Source: Christensenellaceae bacterium
Lineage (GTDB): Bacteria; Bacillota; Clostridia; Christensenellales; Aristaeellaceae
Assembly: GCA_022510815.1 (NCBI GenBank)
Contig: JAFLST010000014.1
Span: forward strand, 1-61,000
Reading direction: 5' to 3'
DNA length: 61,000 nucleotides
Both the position numbers and the translations under genes were made by a program. The notes under the pieces are model-generated. The model was not told the DNA's origin and did no database searches. It was given only the letters and a program-made list of their open reading frames with translations. Position 1 is the first letter of the stretch, and the number at the start of each line of letters is the position of its first letter. Below are positions 16,378 through 25,247 of the stretch, one piece after another.

Positions 16378-17862
16378 ATGGCTGAGCTGCTTCGCATCAC
16401 CCCCCGCGACAATGTAGCCGTGGCGCTGCAGGCCATCGAGCAGGGAACAGCCCTGACCGTCGACGGCGTGACCGTCACCGCGGCGGAGGCCATCCCTGCC
16501 GGACACAAGATCGCCCTCGAGGATATCCCGGCGGACGGCAAGGTTGTCAAGTACGGCTTCCCCATCGGCTGCGCGAAGACCGCCATCGCCAAGGGCGGCC
16601 ATGTGCATGTGCAGAACCTGCGCACCCTGCTCTCCGGCGAGCTGGAATATGAATATCACCCCACCTTCCCGAAGGTCGAGACGAAGGAGCCCGCCACCTT
16701 CATGGGCTATCCCCGCAGGGACGGGCGAGTCGGCGTGCGCAACGAGCTGTGGATTTTGCCCACGGTTGGCTGCGTCAACGACATTGCCAAGGCGCTCGAG
16801 AAGGAGGCGCAGTCGCTGGTTGGCGGCGGCGTGGAGCATGTCTATGCCTTCCCGCACCCCTACGGCTGCTCCCAGATGGGCGACGATCAGGAGAACACCC
16901 GCACCGTGCTGGCGAACCTTGCCACGCACCCCAATGTGGGCGGCGTGCTGGTGCTGGGTCTCGGCTGCGAGAACAGCAGCGCGGCGATCATCGAGGAGCA
17001 CATGGGCGACTACGACAAGTCCCGGGTGCGCTTCCTGATCTGCCAGAATGTGGAGGACGAGTTCGAGGAGGCCATGAAGCTGCTTCATGAGCTGGCGGAC
17101 AACATGCGCGATGAAAAGCGCGTGCCCTGCCCCGCGTCCAAGCTGGTCATCGGCCTCAAGTGCGGCGGCTCCGACGGCTTCAGCGGCATCACGGCGAACC
17201 CCGTCATTGGCGGCTTCTCCGATCTGCTGGTCGCGCAGGGCGGCACCACCATCCTCACCGAGGTGCCTGAGATGTTCGGCGCGGAGACCATCCTGATGGA
17301 CCGCTGCGAGACCGAGGAGATGTTCCAGAAGACCGTGGCGCTCATCAACAACTTCAAGCGCTACTTCGAGGAGCATCACCAGACCATCTACGAGAATCCT
17401 TCCCCCGGCAACAAGGCGGGCGGCATCTCAACCCTCGAGGACAAGGCCCTCGGCTGCACCCAGAAGAGCGGCTTTGCCCCGGTCAAGGACGTGCTCAGCT
17501 ACGGCGAGAAGGTCAAAACTCCCGGCCTGAACCTGCTCTCCGCCCCCGGCAATGACCTTGTGGCCGCGACGGCGCTGGCTTCCTCCGGCGCGCAGATCGT
17601 GCTGTTCTCCACGGGCCGCGGCACGCCCTTCGCCTGCCCGGTGCCCACGGTCAAGATCGCGTCCAACACGCCTCTGGCGACGAAGAAGTCCGGCTGGATC
17701 GACTTCAACGCGGGTCAGCTCCTCACTGACGGCAAGACCCTGCCGGAGCTGAGCCAGATGCTCATGGACTTCGTGCTTGAAGCCGCCAGCGGCAAGCCCG
17801 TGTGCTCTGAGGCCCGCGGCTTCCATGATCTGGCGATCTTCAAGACCGGCGTGACGCTGTAA
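16378..17862 (+). CDS. uxaA: Altronate dehydratase
   Basis: Dehydrates D-altronate to KDG, third step of galacturonate catabolism; a metal-dependent cytoplasmic enzyme. The 494 residues contain the N-terminal SAF domain (about 1-90, IPAGHKIALEDIPADG, then YGFPIG) and the large D-galactarate/altronate dehydratase domain from GYPRRDGRVGVRNELWILPTVGC onward, with HPYGCSQ, LGLGCENSS, GLKCGGSDGFSGITANPV and LGCTQKSG, cysteine- and histidine-bearing motifs of the family. Full length. It follows uxaB by one base and shares its promoter. Confidence 0.95.
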   Translation: MAELLRITPRDNVAVALQAIEQGTALTVDGVTVTAAEAIPAGHKIALEDIPADGKVVKYGFPIGCAKTAIAKGGHVHVQNLRTLLSGELEYEYHPTFPKVETKEPATFMGYPRRDGRVGVRNELWILPTVGCVNDIAKALEKEAQSLVGGGVEHVYAFPHPYGCSQMGDDQENTRTVLANLATHPNVGGVLVLGLGCENSSAAIIEEHMGDYDKSRVRFLICQNVEDEFEEAMKLLHELADNMRDEKRVPCPASKLVIGLKCGGSDGFSGITANPVIGGFSDLLVAQGGTTILTEVPEMFGAETILMDRCETEEMFQKTVALINNFKRYFEEHHQTIYENPSPGNKAGGISTLEDKALGCTQKSGFAPVKDVLSYGEKVKTPGLNLLSAPGNDLVAATALASSGAQIVLFSTGRGTPFACPVPTVKIASNTPLATKKSGWIDFNAGQLLTDGKTLPELSQMLMDFVLEAASGKPVCSEARGFHDLAIFKTGVTL

Positions 17863-17940
17863 GGCCAACAAAAAGCCGCCATTCCTGTCGGCGGCGTGCC
17901 ACGGCGGGAGCCGATGAACGCTGTTATCAGAATACAGAGA

Positions 17941-17980
17941 AACGCCCGAAAGGCCTTGCTGCTGATCGGGCGTTTCTTTA
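17941..17980 (+). terminator. Intrinsic terminator after uxaBA
   Basis: AACGCCCGA (17941-17949) pairs with TCGGGCGTT (17966-17974), followed by TCTTTAT. A further GC-rich hairpin without T tract lies at about 17874-17896. Confidence 0.65.
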
Positions 17981-18066
17981 TGGCGGACGGTAGCTTTTTT
18001 CAGATTTGTCTGATATAATTAACTTTACGCGGAGCGAGACGACAATCGAGATGGAAAGGGCCTTGT

Positions 18067-18591
18067 ATGGAAATTGTAGAGATTACTCAGCATAATCTTG
18101 CGGACTTAAACAAAGCCAATCAGCCGTTTGAGATGATAGGAAGAATAAAGCCAGCATTTGCTGACGGGGTTTGGACGTATACAGAGGAATTATACGAACA
18201 GACCCGCGCGAAAGCATATCCGAATGATCCCCTTGACTATGCGGCATATCTGAAGGATAGCGATAAAACCATTTTCCTGGCGTATTCTGGCGCAGAGTGT
18301 ATCGGACAGATAGTTTTGAAAAGAGATTGGAATCAATATGCCTTTATTGAGGATATATGCGTTGCGCAATCCGCAAGAGGGCAAGGGGTTGGCACTGGCT
18401 TGATCAAAAAGGCGATTGAATGGGCTAAAAATGCCAATCTGATTGGTTTGGCATTAGAAACACAGGACAATAATCTGTTGGCGTGCCGGTTTTACGCGAA
18501 ATGCGGTTTTGTCATCGGCGCGGTGAATACGATGCTGTACAGGCATTTAGATCACGAAGAATACGCGGTTTTTTGGTATTTGCTGTTCTGA
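18067..18591 (+). CDS. GNAT acetyltransferase resembling streptothricin acetyltransferase (SatA/Sat4)
   Basis: A 174-residue acetyltransferase. Several blocks resemble Sat4/SatA, which acetylates streptothricin: NQPFEMIGRIKP, WNQYAFIEDICV, ARGQGVGTGLI (acetyl-CoA P-loop), IEWAKNANLIGLALETQDNN, ACRFYAKCGF, NTMLYRH and the AVFWYLLF end. Base composition is clearly lower in GC than the neighbouring genes, with A/T-ending codons, which suggests recent acquisition. A TATAAT at 18014-18019 and GGAAAGGG upstream of the ATG support expression. It lies alone between uxaA and the MATE gene. Resistance is inferred from family likeness only; other GNAT substrates remain possible. Confidence 0.8.
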   Translation: MEIVEITQHNLADLNKANQPFEMIGRIKPAFADGVWTYTEELYEQTRAKAYPNDPLDYAAYLKDSDKTIFLAYSGAECIGQIVLKRDWNQYAFIEDICVAQSARGQGVGTGLIKKAIEWAKNANLIGLALETQDNNLLACRFYAKCGFVIGAVNTMLYRHLDHEEYAVFWYLLF

Positions 18592-18900
18592 AAAGAGCGT
18601 TGCAGATTCCTTTTTGAGTCATTGCAAACCGTTCAGGAACGGCGCACGCCGATGCGCCCATAGTCAGCCAAAGAGAACTGCATGACCGAGCATGATTGCG
18701 CCATCTCGTTCCGTCAAGGCGGATGCACTCCCATGTGGATTTGCCGCCAGCAAGCCAGAAAAAACTGAATGCCGAAAACTGTCCGTTGAGTGGAGGGCTT
18801 CGGTAATGGCCGATATACGCAAACAGGAGCGGCGCAGAATTCGATCTGCGCCGCTCTCAGGCTTTCTCATGAACATCCGCCGAAACGGCGGCTTTTATAT
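18592..18900. other. Gap with one perfect hairpin, no gene recognised
   Basis: This 309-base stretch has no supportable gene. It contains a perfect 12-bp hairpin, GAGCGGCGCAGA (18827-18838) with its complement (18845-18856) around ATTCGA, which may end the minus-strand MATE transcript although no clear T run follows. Confidence 0.5.
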
Positions 18901-20334
18901 TCAGCAGGTTTGCCTTCCGGCGCTTCTGCCATGCCTCTCCCGGAAGGCAGGGAGTGCGGTCATGCCCTGCTCGGTGACCGGCTTGACCCACCGGCCCGAA
19001 TAGAAGTGCCGCTGCATCAGCACATAGCGGATGGGCTCGTCGATATAGCAGCAGAGGAAGATGGCCCAGTAGGGGAGGTGCAGCCTGAAGCCCGACACCA
19101 GCACGCAGGGCAGCACCAGCAGGTACATGAAGATGATCTCCAGCACCGTGCCTGTGACCGCGTCGCCCGAGGCGCGGTAGGTGTCGTTCTGAATCCAGTT
19201 GCCCATGCGGATGACGGCGACGATCACATAGATCACCAGCAGCCGCAGGCCTGCGTCGTAGGAATCCCCGGAGAGGCTCATGCGGGTGAGAATCGGGTAG
19301 TTCATCGCGATCAGGAGCAGTCCTGTCAGGCCGATGATGCCGCTGCACAGGTAGATCAGCCGCCGCGCCCGCTCATAGGCCGTGTCCAGCTTGCCCGCGC
19401 CCACACAGGCGCCCACCAGAATCGACGCGGCATTGGAGAAGCCCGCGAAGAAGCCGATAATCAGCCCTTCCAGCGTCCGGAACACCGCCAGCGCCGCGAT
19501 GACATGCTCCGGCTGACGGCCCAGCGTGATGTTGATCACCATGTTGCCCACGCCGATCAGCACCTCATTGACGATGATCGGGAAGCACTTGGTGAAGTAG
19601 TTCCGCAGGTGCTCGCGGTTCCAGCGGAAGTGCCCCCGCACCCGGAACAGGTAGGGGTAGCCTGTCAGCTGGGCCAGCAGATAGATGACCGCCACGTTGA
19701 CCGCCGCCGCGCAGGTCGTCGCCAGCGCCGCGCCCCGGATGCCCAGCGCCGGAAGGCCGAGATGACCGTAGATCAGCACCCAGTTCAGAAACAGGTTGGT
19801 CGCCACGGAGGCCATCGACGCGATCATCGGAATCCGCACGCGCTCGGTGGCCCGCAGCAGGCTGCTCATCGCCATGGAGAAGACCTGCATCAGATACGCA
19901 AAGCCGACGATGCGCAGGTATTCAACGCCGATTGCCTGAATGACGGGCTTGTCCGTGTAGACCCGCATGACCAGCCCCGGCGCGAAGATCGCCAGACTGC
20001 CGAAGATGACCGCCACGGTCATCATGCACAGCCATGTCAGGCCGTAGGAGCGCTCGATGCCCCCGTCATCCTTCGCGCCCCAGTACTGCGCGAAAAACAG
20101 CATGCCGCCGCCCACAAAGCCCCAATAGCCGGAGAACATCAGCGACGAGAACTGCGCGCACAGCCCCAGCGCGCCCACCGACGTCTCGCCCAGCGGCGCG
20201 ATCATCATGGTGTCGATCATGCTGGCCGTGGTGGTCAGCAGGTTCTGCAGCGCCACCGGGATGGCGATTGCCGCCAGATTCTTCAGGAAGGTTCGCCAAG
20301 GAAAGGGGGCTCCCGCCTGCAATGTGTCCGACAT
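18901..20334 (-). CDS. MATE-family efflux transporter
   Basis: A 477-residue integral membrane protein with about twelve helices in two similar halves, the MATE/MOP fold. Helpful marks are AIPVALQNLLTTTASMIDTMM in helix 1, GLCAQFSSLMFSGYWGF, LGLPALGIRGAALAT, and PIIVNEVLIGVGNMV opening the second half. I place the start at the ATG at 20334 (MSDTLQAG); an ATG at 20361 is less likely. It lies 87 bases behind the CE12 gene on the same strand and inside the pectin island, so co-expression with it is likely. Exported substrate unknown; MATE pumps normally export cations or drugs by Na+ or H+ exchange. Confidence 0.9.
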   Translation of the reverse strand: MSDTLQAGAPFPWRTFLKNLAAIAIPVALQNLLTTTASMIDTMMIAPLGETSVGALGLCAQFSSLMFSGYWGFVGGGMLFFAQYWGAKDDGGIERSYGLTWLCMMTVAVIFGSLAIFAPGLVMRVYTDKPVIQAIGVEYLRIVGFAYLMQVFSMAMSSLLRATERVRIPMIASMASVATNLFLNWVLIYGHLGLPALGIRGAALATTCAAAVNVAVIYLLAQLTGYPYLFRVRGHFRWNREHLRNYFTKCFPIIVNEVLIGVGNMVINITLGRQPEHVIAALAVFRTLEGLIIGFFAGFSNAASILVGACVGAGKLDTAYERARRLIYLCSGIIGLTGLLLIAMNYPILTRMSLSGDSYDAGLRLLVIYVIVAVIRMGNWIQNDTYRASGDAVTGTVLEIIFMYLLVLPCVLVSGFRLHLPYWAIFLCCYIDEPIRYVLMQRHFYSGRWVKPVTEQGMTALPAFRERHGRSAGRQTC

Positions 20335-20420
20335 GAAAACATCCACTCTCTCTGGGATCATGCGCTTCCCGGGGAAGCCACGCCAGCATAGCATATCCCC
20401 TGCGCGTTGTCAATGCGGCG

Positions 20421-21173
20421 TTATGCCCGCTCGTCCGCTCCCTGCGCCCGCAGAGCCGCCATGGCCGCGTCGTTCTGTGCCAGCCAGTCCAGACACTCCT
20501 CGGACAGCAGCGCCGCGTATGCGCCGCCCAGCTCGCAGAGCCCCCGGGCAATCAGCCCCGCAAAGGCCACCGCCCCGGCAGGCTGGAGATGCGTGTTGTC
20601 CGACTGGCCGTCCGGGAAAGCGGGATAAGCTCCGGCGGGCAGGTTCATGTAATACCTGACGCGGGCCTCCTCGCCCAACTCATCCACCAGCCGCTCCGAC
20701 ATGGCGGTCAGGTCGATCAGCGCGACACCCAGCCGCTTGGCGGTCCTCCGGGCAGATGCGGCCCACAGGTCATGCCGGTACTTCGCGCCGGGAGCGTTCC
20801 GATGATATCGGGTCACCGGCGTGATGATGACAGGATGCGCGCCCTTGCTCCGCGCCACGCTGACAAACCGCTCCAGATTCTCCGGAAAGGCCGTCTCCGG
20901 GTCGGCGTAGCGCGCGGGGTCCTCGGGCTTTTCATCGTTGTGCCCGAACTGGATGAACAGGAAATCCCCCGCCGTGATGGCGCTGTCAATCGCCGCCAGC
21001 CGTCCCTCGTCGATGAAGGACCTGGTGCTGCGGCCGTTCTCCGCGTGGTTTTGAATCACCACATCCGGGCGGCGGACATAGCGGTCAAGCTCCTGCCCGA
21101 TGCCTGTCTGGGGATACGTCGCGATGCTGTTCTGCCTGACGGTCGAGTCGCCTGCCCAGAAGATGGTCGTCAT
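20421..21173 (-). CDS. SGNH hydrolase, rhamnogalacturonan acetylesterase-like (CE12), second copy
   Basis: A 250-residue esterase with all catalytic blocks: GDST (S10), NGRST, FGHND (N79) and DNTH (D192, H195). It is longer than the first copy (220 residues) by a C-terminal helical tail and an insertion around residues 80-135 (including ITPVTRYHRNAPGAKY). No signal peptide. Start at the ATG at 21173 with AAAGGAG upstream; nine extra in-frame codons before it carry no ribosome site. Read from its own promoter, divergent from eda, and followed by the MATE gene. Likely deacetylates a different pectic oligosaccharide from the first copy. Confidence 0.9.
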   Translation of the reverse strand: MTTIFWAGDSTVRQNSIATYPQTGIGQELDRYVRRPDVVIQNHAENGRSTRSFIDEGRLAAIDSAITAGDFLFIQFGHNDEKPEDPARYADPETAFPENLERFVSVARSKGAHPVIITPVTRYHRNAPGAKYRHDLWAASARRTAKRLGVALIDLTAMSERLVDELGEEARVRYYMNLPAGAYPAFPDGQSDNTHLQPAGAVAFAGLIARGLCELGGAYAALLSEECLDWLAQNDAAMAALRAQGADERA

Positions 21174-21217
21174 AAGCGTCTCCTTTGCATTGCTGCGCAT
21201 GGACTGTGTGCAGGATG

Positions 21218-21246
21218 ATTATGGCATGCTCATCGGTGACTGTCAA
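21218..21246 (-). promoter_or_regulatory. Promoter for CE12-MATE
   Basis: Minus strand TTGACA (21246-21241), 17-base spacer, CATAAT (21223-21218). Confidence 0.7.
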
Positions 21247-21279
21247 GAGAAAGCGGGCCTGTTCCGGCGGCATTTCCGC

Positions 21280-21308
21280 TTGACGAAGCGGCTTTGTCGT
21301 GATACCAT
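21280..21308 (+). promoter_or_regulatory. Promoter for eda-kdgK
   Basis: TTGACG (21280-21285), 17-base spacer, TACCAT (21303-21308). As at 14.8 kb, two divergent sugar-acid promoters face away from each other, here about 35 bases apart. Confidence 0.65.
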
Positions 21309-21376
21309 AAAACCAGCAGATTCTTCCTGCGGCGGAGCTTCCGCCGACGACATGATCGAAAGAGAGGACGATATTC

Positions 21377-22333
21377 ATGGAATTCCTTGAGAAATTGTCC
21401 CTTGCGGGCCTCGTGCCCGTCATCGCCATCAACGACGCTGAGGACGCTGTTCCGCTGTGCAAGGCGCTGGCTGAGGGCGGCCTGCCCGTGGCGGAGATCA
21501 CCTTCCGTACCGCCGCTGCCGAGGAGTCCATCCGCCGCGTGCATGAGGCGCTGCCGGACGTGCTGCTCTGCGCCGGCACCGTGCTGACCACCGATCAGGT
21601 CGACCGCGCCGTGAAGGCGGGCGCCGCGGCCATCGTATCCCCCGGCCTGAATCCCGAGGTCGTCAAGTATTGCATCGAGAAGAATATCCCCGTGTGCCCC
21701 GGCACCAGCAATCCCTCGGACATCGAGGTCGCTCTTTCGATGGGCCTCAAGGCCGTGAAGGTGTTCCCGGCGGAGGCCATCGGCGGCCTGAAGCTCATCA
21801 AGTCCATGGCCGCGCCCTATGTGGACATGAAGTTCATGCCCACCGGCGGCATCAACGAGAACAACATGCTGGACTATCTGGCCTTTGACAAGATTCTCTG
21901 CTGCGGCGGCTCCTGGATGGTGCCCGGCGACGCGGTGGCCGCCAAGGACTGGGGCCGCATCACCGCCCTGACCCGCTCCGCCGTGGACAAGATGCTGGGC
22001 TTCGAGGTGCGCCACATCGGCATCAACTGCGAGGATGCGGAGGCTTCCCTCGAGACCGCGAAGAAGATCGCCGCGCTCATGGGCTGGCCCGTCAAGGAGG
22101 GCAACTCCTCCAACTTCGTGGGCACCGGCTACGAGCTGATGAAGAAGGTCGGCCGCGGCGCTCACGGCCACATCGCCATCGGCACCAACAGCGTTGCCCG
22201 TGCCAAGTGGCATCTGGAACAGCGCGGCTTCAAGTTCATTGAGGACTCCGCTGTCGTCAAGAACGGCAAGCTGACCGCCATCTATGTCGAGGGTGAAATC
22301 GGCGGCTTTGCGTTCCATCTCGTGCAGAAATAA
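21377..22333 (+). CDS. eda: KDPG aldolase with a C-terminal VOC-like domain
   Basis: Splits 2-keto-3-deoxy-6-phosphogluconate into pyruvate and glyceraldehyde 3-phosphate, last step of the hexuronate route. Residues 1-~205 form the class I aldolase barrel, with AEITFRT carrying the general-acid/base glutamate (E40), PGTSNPSD, and the Schiff-base lysine in VKVFPAEA (K128). Residues ~208-318 form an extra domain beginning GFEVRHIGINCED, which looks like a vicinal-oxygen-chelate/glyoxalase fold (AHGHIAIGTNSVARAKWHLEQ). Classical Eda is about 210 residues, so this is a fusion; the role of the added domain is unknown. Followed by kdgK. Confidence 0.92.
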   Translation: MEFLEKLSLAGLVPVIAINDAEDAVPLCKALAEGGLPVAEITFRTAAAEESIRRVHEALPDVLLCAGTVLTTDQVDRAVKAGAAAIVSPGLNPEVVKYCIEKNIPVCPGTSNPSDIEVALSMGLKAVKVFPAEAIGGLKLIKSMAAPYVDMKFMPTGGINENNMLDYLAFDKILCCGGSWMVPGDAVAAKDWGRITALTRSAVDKMLGFEVRHIGINCEDAEASLETAKKIAALMGWPVKEGNSSNFVGTGYELMKKVGRGAHGHIAIGTNSVARAKWHLEQRGFKFIEDSAVVKNGKLTAIYVEGEIGGFAFHLVQK

Positions 22334-22355
22334 GGGGGCATCGCCCCCCCTTTTC
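22334..22355 (+). terminator. Hairpin between eda and kdgK
   Basis: GGGGGC, loop ATC, GCCCCC (22334-22348), then TTTTC after two more C. It is short and likely leaky; no convincing separate promoter was found for kdgK. Confidence 0.5.
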
Positions 22356-22443
22356 TCCGCCCATCTCAGTTGACGTTTAGGCTGACTGCCGCGACTGCAG
22401 CTGGGCTGACGCTATACCAACATTCAAACAGGAGGAAGTACCT

Positions 22444-23478
22444 ATGGGCAAGATTGTTACTTTCGGCGAGATCATGCTGCGCCTCAAGTCCCCGGGCTAT
22501 GAGCGCTTCTTCCAGAGCCCCGCGCTGGAGGCCACCTTCGGCGGCGGCGAGGCGAACGTCTCCGTCTCTCTGGCGAACTACGGTCTGGACACGGCCTTCG
22601 TGACCGTGCTGCCGGACAACGATATCGGCACCGCCTGCATCCGCGAGCTGCGGGGCTTCGGCGTGGACACCACGAAGATCGTCCGCGCGCCCGGCCGTAT
22701 GGGCATCTACTATCTGGAGACCGGCTCCGTGCAGCGCCCCTCCAAGGTCATCTATGACCGCGCGGGCTCGACCATTGCTGAAGCCGGCCCCGACGCCATC
22801 GACTGGGACAAGGCCTTCGAGGGCGCGACGTGGTTCCACCTGACCGGCATCACCCCGGCCATCTCCGCCGCGGCTGCCGAGCTGTCCCTCAAGGCGGTGA
22901 AGGTTGCCCAGCAGAAGGGCATCCACGTCTCCTGCGACCTCAACTACCGCAAGAACCTGTGGAAGTACGGCAAGCGCGCCGATGAGGTCATGACCGAGCT
23001 GGTCAAGTATGTCGACACCGTCATCGCCAACGAGGAGGACTTCCAGAAGGCGCTGTGCCTGTCCGTTGAGTCCTCCGGCGCGGTGGAAGCGGGCGAGATC
23101 GACGTGGAGAACTACAAGAAGATTGCCGCGCTGGCTATGGAGACCTATCCCAACATCAAGCGCGTGGCCATCACTCTGCGCGAGAGCAAGTCCGCCAATC
23201 ACAACGACTGGTCGGCCTGCCTGTACAACGGCAAGGACTTCTTCCTCTCCCGCAAGTATGCCATCACGGATATCGTTGACCGCGTGGGCGGCGGCGACTC
23301 CTTCGGCGGCGGCCTGATCTACGGCCTGAACACCTATCCCGACGAGAAGACGGCCCTTGAGTTCGCTGTGGCGGCTTCCTGCCTGAAGCACACCATCCCC
23401 GGCGACTACAACCGCGTCTCCGCCGCGGAGGTCGAGAGCCTGATGAAGGGCTCCGGCACCGGACGGGTGCAGCGCTGA
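22444..23478 (+). CDS. kdgK: 2-keto-3-deoxygluconate kinase (PfkB family)
   Basis: Phosphorylates KDG to KDPG with ATP, joining the galacturonate and glucuronate branches before eda. The 344-residue PfkB-type sugar kinase has the N-terminal FGEIMLRL, the substrate-side [22 protein letters not shown], and the ATP-side catalytic motif [12 protein letters not shown] with the catalytic aspartate in [11 protein letters not shown] precedes the ATG. Order eda-kdgK and the nearby uxa genes fit the role. Some family members are 5-keto-gluconate or fructo-kinases, but context makes KDG much the best guess. Confidence 0.93.
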   Translation: MGKIVTFGEIMLRLKSPGYERFFQSPALEATFGGGEANVSVSLANYGLDTAFVTVLPDNDIGTACIRELRGFGVDTTKIVRAPGRMGIYYLETGSVQRPSKVIYDRAGSTIAEAGPDAIDWDKAFEGATWFHLTGITPAISAAAAELSLKAVKVAQQKGIHVSCDLNYRKNLWKYGKRADEVMTELVKYVDTVIANEEDFQKALCLSVESSGAVEAGEIDVENYKKIAALAMETYPNIKRVAITLRESKSANHNDWSACLYNGKDFFLSRKYAITDIVDRVGGGDSFGGGLIYGLNTYPDEKTALEFAVAASCLKHTIPGDYNRVSAAEVESLMKGSGTGRVQR

Positions 23479-23483
23479 CACAT

Positions 23484-23518
23484 TCGCTCAAGCGGCTGAG
23501 CCGCTTGAGCGATTTTTT
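23484..23518 (+). terminator. Strong intrinsic terminator after kdgK
   Basis: A perfect 13-bp stem, TCGCTCAAGCGGC with GCCGCTTGAGCGA, three-base loop TGA, then six T. Marks the right end of the pectin/hexuronate island. Confidence 0.9.
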
Positions 23519-23553
23519 CTCTGGCGAAAATCAAAAGTGGCAGAGGAGCAGGT

Positions 23554-24069
23554 ATGATCAAGAGCCGCAGACTCAGCATGGCGCCGTTTGAAATGAAGCA
23601 TGTGAATCAGTATTTCATCGGCTTTAATGCGGAAATAACAAAGTATCAGTGGCCGGATCCTTTTGAAAGCATGGATGACGCAAGGTCTGTCCTGCAGGGG
23701 TTCCTGAATGAAATGGACAGGGAAGAGACGCTGATCTACTCCATCCTGTCAAAGGATGACGCGTTCCTTGGGAGCGTTGAGGTACACGGCCTGACCGGCG
23801 AGTGTCCGGAATTGGGCGTGTGGATCACAGCGCCGGAGCAGAAAAAAGGCTATGCTTATGAAGCGCTGAGCGCCGTCCTTGAGCATGTGCGCTCAAGCTA
23901 TGGCAAGACCGCCTTCTATTACGAAGCGGATATCCGCAACGCTGGAAGCATGAAGCTGCTGCGCAAGTTCAGCGATGAATATGAGATTATCGAGCAGGGG
24001 TTTGAGAGGCTCACGACGGATTCTGGGAAGGACTTGGAGCTGCAGGGGTATATTCTAAAGGCAAAGTGA
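23554..24069 (+). CDS. GNAT-family N-acetyltransferase (RimJ/RimL-like)
   Basis: A 171-residue protein starting IKSRRLSMAPFEMKHV, the opening usual in RimJ/RimL-type acetyltransferases. It has a GSVEVHGL strand, ELGVWITAPEQKKGYAYEAL carrying a QKKGYA version of the acetyl-CoA loop, and a DIRNAGSMKLLRKF helix near the C-terminus. GC content is somewhat lower than in neighbouring genes. GGCAGAGGAG precedes the ATG. Single gene between two terminators. Substrate unknown. Confidence 0.85.
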   Translation: MIKSRRLSMAPFEMKHVNQYFIGFNAEITKYQWPDPFESMDDARSVLQGFLNEMDREETLIYSILSKDDAFLGSVEVHGLTGECPELGVWITAPEQKKGYAYEALSAVLEHVRSSYGKTAFYYEADIRNAGSMKLLRKFSDEYEIIEQGFERLTTDSGKDLELQGYILKAK

Positions 24070-24111
24070 AACGGCGCTCATATCGCCAGCATTGATACGG
24101 CGGTTTCCAAA

Positions 24112-24145
24112 GAAAAGGGCCCTGCCTGACAGCAGGGCTCTTTTC
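24112..24145. terminator. Bidirectional intrinsic terminator
   Basis: GAAAAGGGCCCTGC (24112-24125) and GCAGGGCTCTTTTC (24132-24145) form a stem with T on one side and A on the other, between convergent genes. Confidence 0.75.
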
Positions 24146-24536
24146 ACGTCATTTCCCTCATGCGCGGGTCATCCTCGAGAAAGAACCGCCTTGCGGACAT
24201 TGCCAGCACCCGGACGCGCAGGTGCATCAGCTCTCCGGGAATATAGAGCCCCACCGTGGCCCGGCCCGTGACGATCAGCACGTCCAGCCATGCGCAGCCG
24301 GGCAGCTCGAACTCCAGACAGACCCGGTCGTTCGTGGTCAGGGCTTCCAGCTTGCGGCCGTGGTCGGGCATGGTCAGGTGAATGAAGGTCGCGCCGCCCG
24401 CAATCTCAAACTGAAAGTGCATCGGCACGCACCATGGTTGCCCGTCCTCTTCGACCGCCAGACGGCACCTGTCCGTCCCGCGGAGGATATCGTACATCTG
24501 CAGGAGGTTCAGCTCCTGCCAGTGCCGCTTCGGCAT
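24144..24536 (-). CDS. Pyridoxamine 5'-phosphate oxidase-like (FMN-binding split barrel) protein
   Basis: A 130-residue protein of the flavin split-barrel fold. The pattern YDILRGTDRCRLAVEEDGQPWCVPMHF, then TFIHLTMPDHGRKLEAL and DRVCLEFEL, is that of the small NimA-like/PNPOx-related proteins that bind FMN or a similar cofactor. The usual HSA-type motif of Nim proteins reads HLTMPDHG here. Possible roles include nitro-reduction, but function is not determined. It is followed upstream by the exported-protein gene on the same strand (51 bases between). Confidence 0.8.
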   Translation of the reverse strand: MPKRHWQELNLLQMYDILRGTDRCRLAVEEDGQPWCVPMHFQFEIAGGATFIHLTMPDHGRKLEALTTNDRVCLEFELPGCAWLDVLIVTGRATVGLYIPGELMHLRVRVLAMSARRFFLEDDPRMREMT

Positions 24537-24587
24537 GCTCCCACCTCCTACGCACAGCTTATGCGCGGGAGGGAAAGCGGGAACCGG

Positions 24588-25247
24588 TCAGGGCAGCAGT
24601 CCGTCCCAGATGAACTCGTCCATGGCCTGCGTCGCGGCATGGAGGGTGTCTTCGTCGCTGAAGTCGATGGTCATGTCCATGAGCAGCGCCGGGCCGATCA
24701 CGCCGTTGGCCTCCATAGAGGTCAGGTTGTCCCATACGCGCAGGCGCACAAGGCTCCTGTCGGTGGCGGTGGTCACGATGTCGCCCTCAACGGTCATCTC
24801 GGTGACCTCGCTGCCGGACGCGGTTCGCATAAGCTCCAGTTCCGTGCCCTTCCAGCGCCAGATTTTCCGCGTGCTCATCACGCCTCCGGGCCCTTCGCTG
24901 ACAAGGGTCTCCACAAGGCCAAGCTGGGGGTGCAGGGTGTAGTTCATCAGCACATCTTCGCCCGGCAGCGTGACCGGCACATACGCCTCGCCGTCCCACA
25001 CGAAGAATACCGCGCCGAAGTTCCTCGCGCCGAGCAGCGTCGTCGCGACCACATCCTCCACGCCGTCAAAATTCACGTCCTCCATGCGGACATAGGGATC
25101 CTGCTCCGCGGACACGAAGTACAGCGGCTGGCCGCTCGGCGCGGTCCACTGATGGATATAGTCGTTCCCGGCTCGGCCCACGATCTCCGCGCGGGCGGCA
25201 GGGCAGAGCAGCAAAAGGGCCGTCAGCAGCGGCAGCAAGCGTTTCAT
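24588..25247 (-). CDS. Exported protein with a DxNxDGxxD loop, function unknown
   Basis: A 219-residue protein with a clear signal peptide (MKRLLPLLTALLLLCPAARA, cut near residue 20). The mature part is rich in beta strands and has one DVNFDGVEDVV loop, matching the calcium-loop consensus of FG-GAP/dockerin/EF-hand-like repeats, and an FFVWDGEAYVPV strand as in FG-GAP-type secreted proteins. No lipobox. Start at 25247 with AGGATGG upstream; a further nine codons are open but lack a ribosome site. I recognise no specific family. It may share a transcript with the split-barrel gene. Confidence 0.75.
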   Translation of the reverse strand: MKRLLPLLTALLLLCPAARAEIVGRAGNDYIHQWTAPSGQPLYFVSAEQDPYVRMEDVNFDGVEDVVATTLLGARNFGAVFFVWDGEAYVPVTLPGEDVLMNYTLHPQLGLVETLVSEGPGGVMSTRKIWRWKGTELELMRTASGSEVTEMTVEGDIVTTATDRSLVRLRVWDNLTSMEANGVIGPALLMDMTIDFSDEDTLHAATQAMDEFIWDGLLP

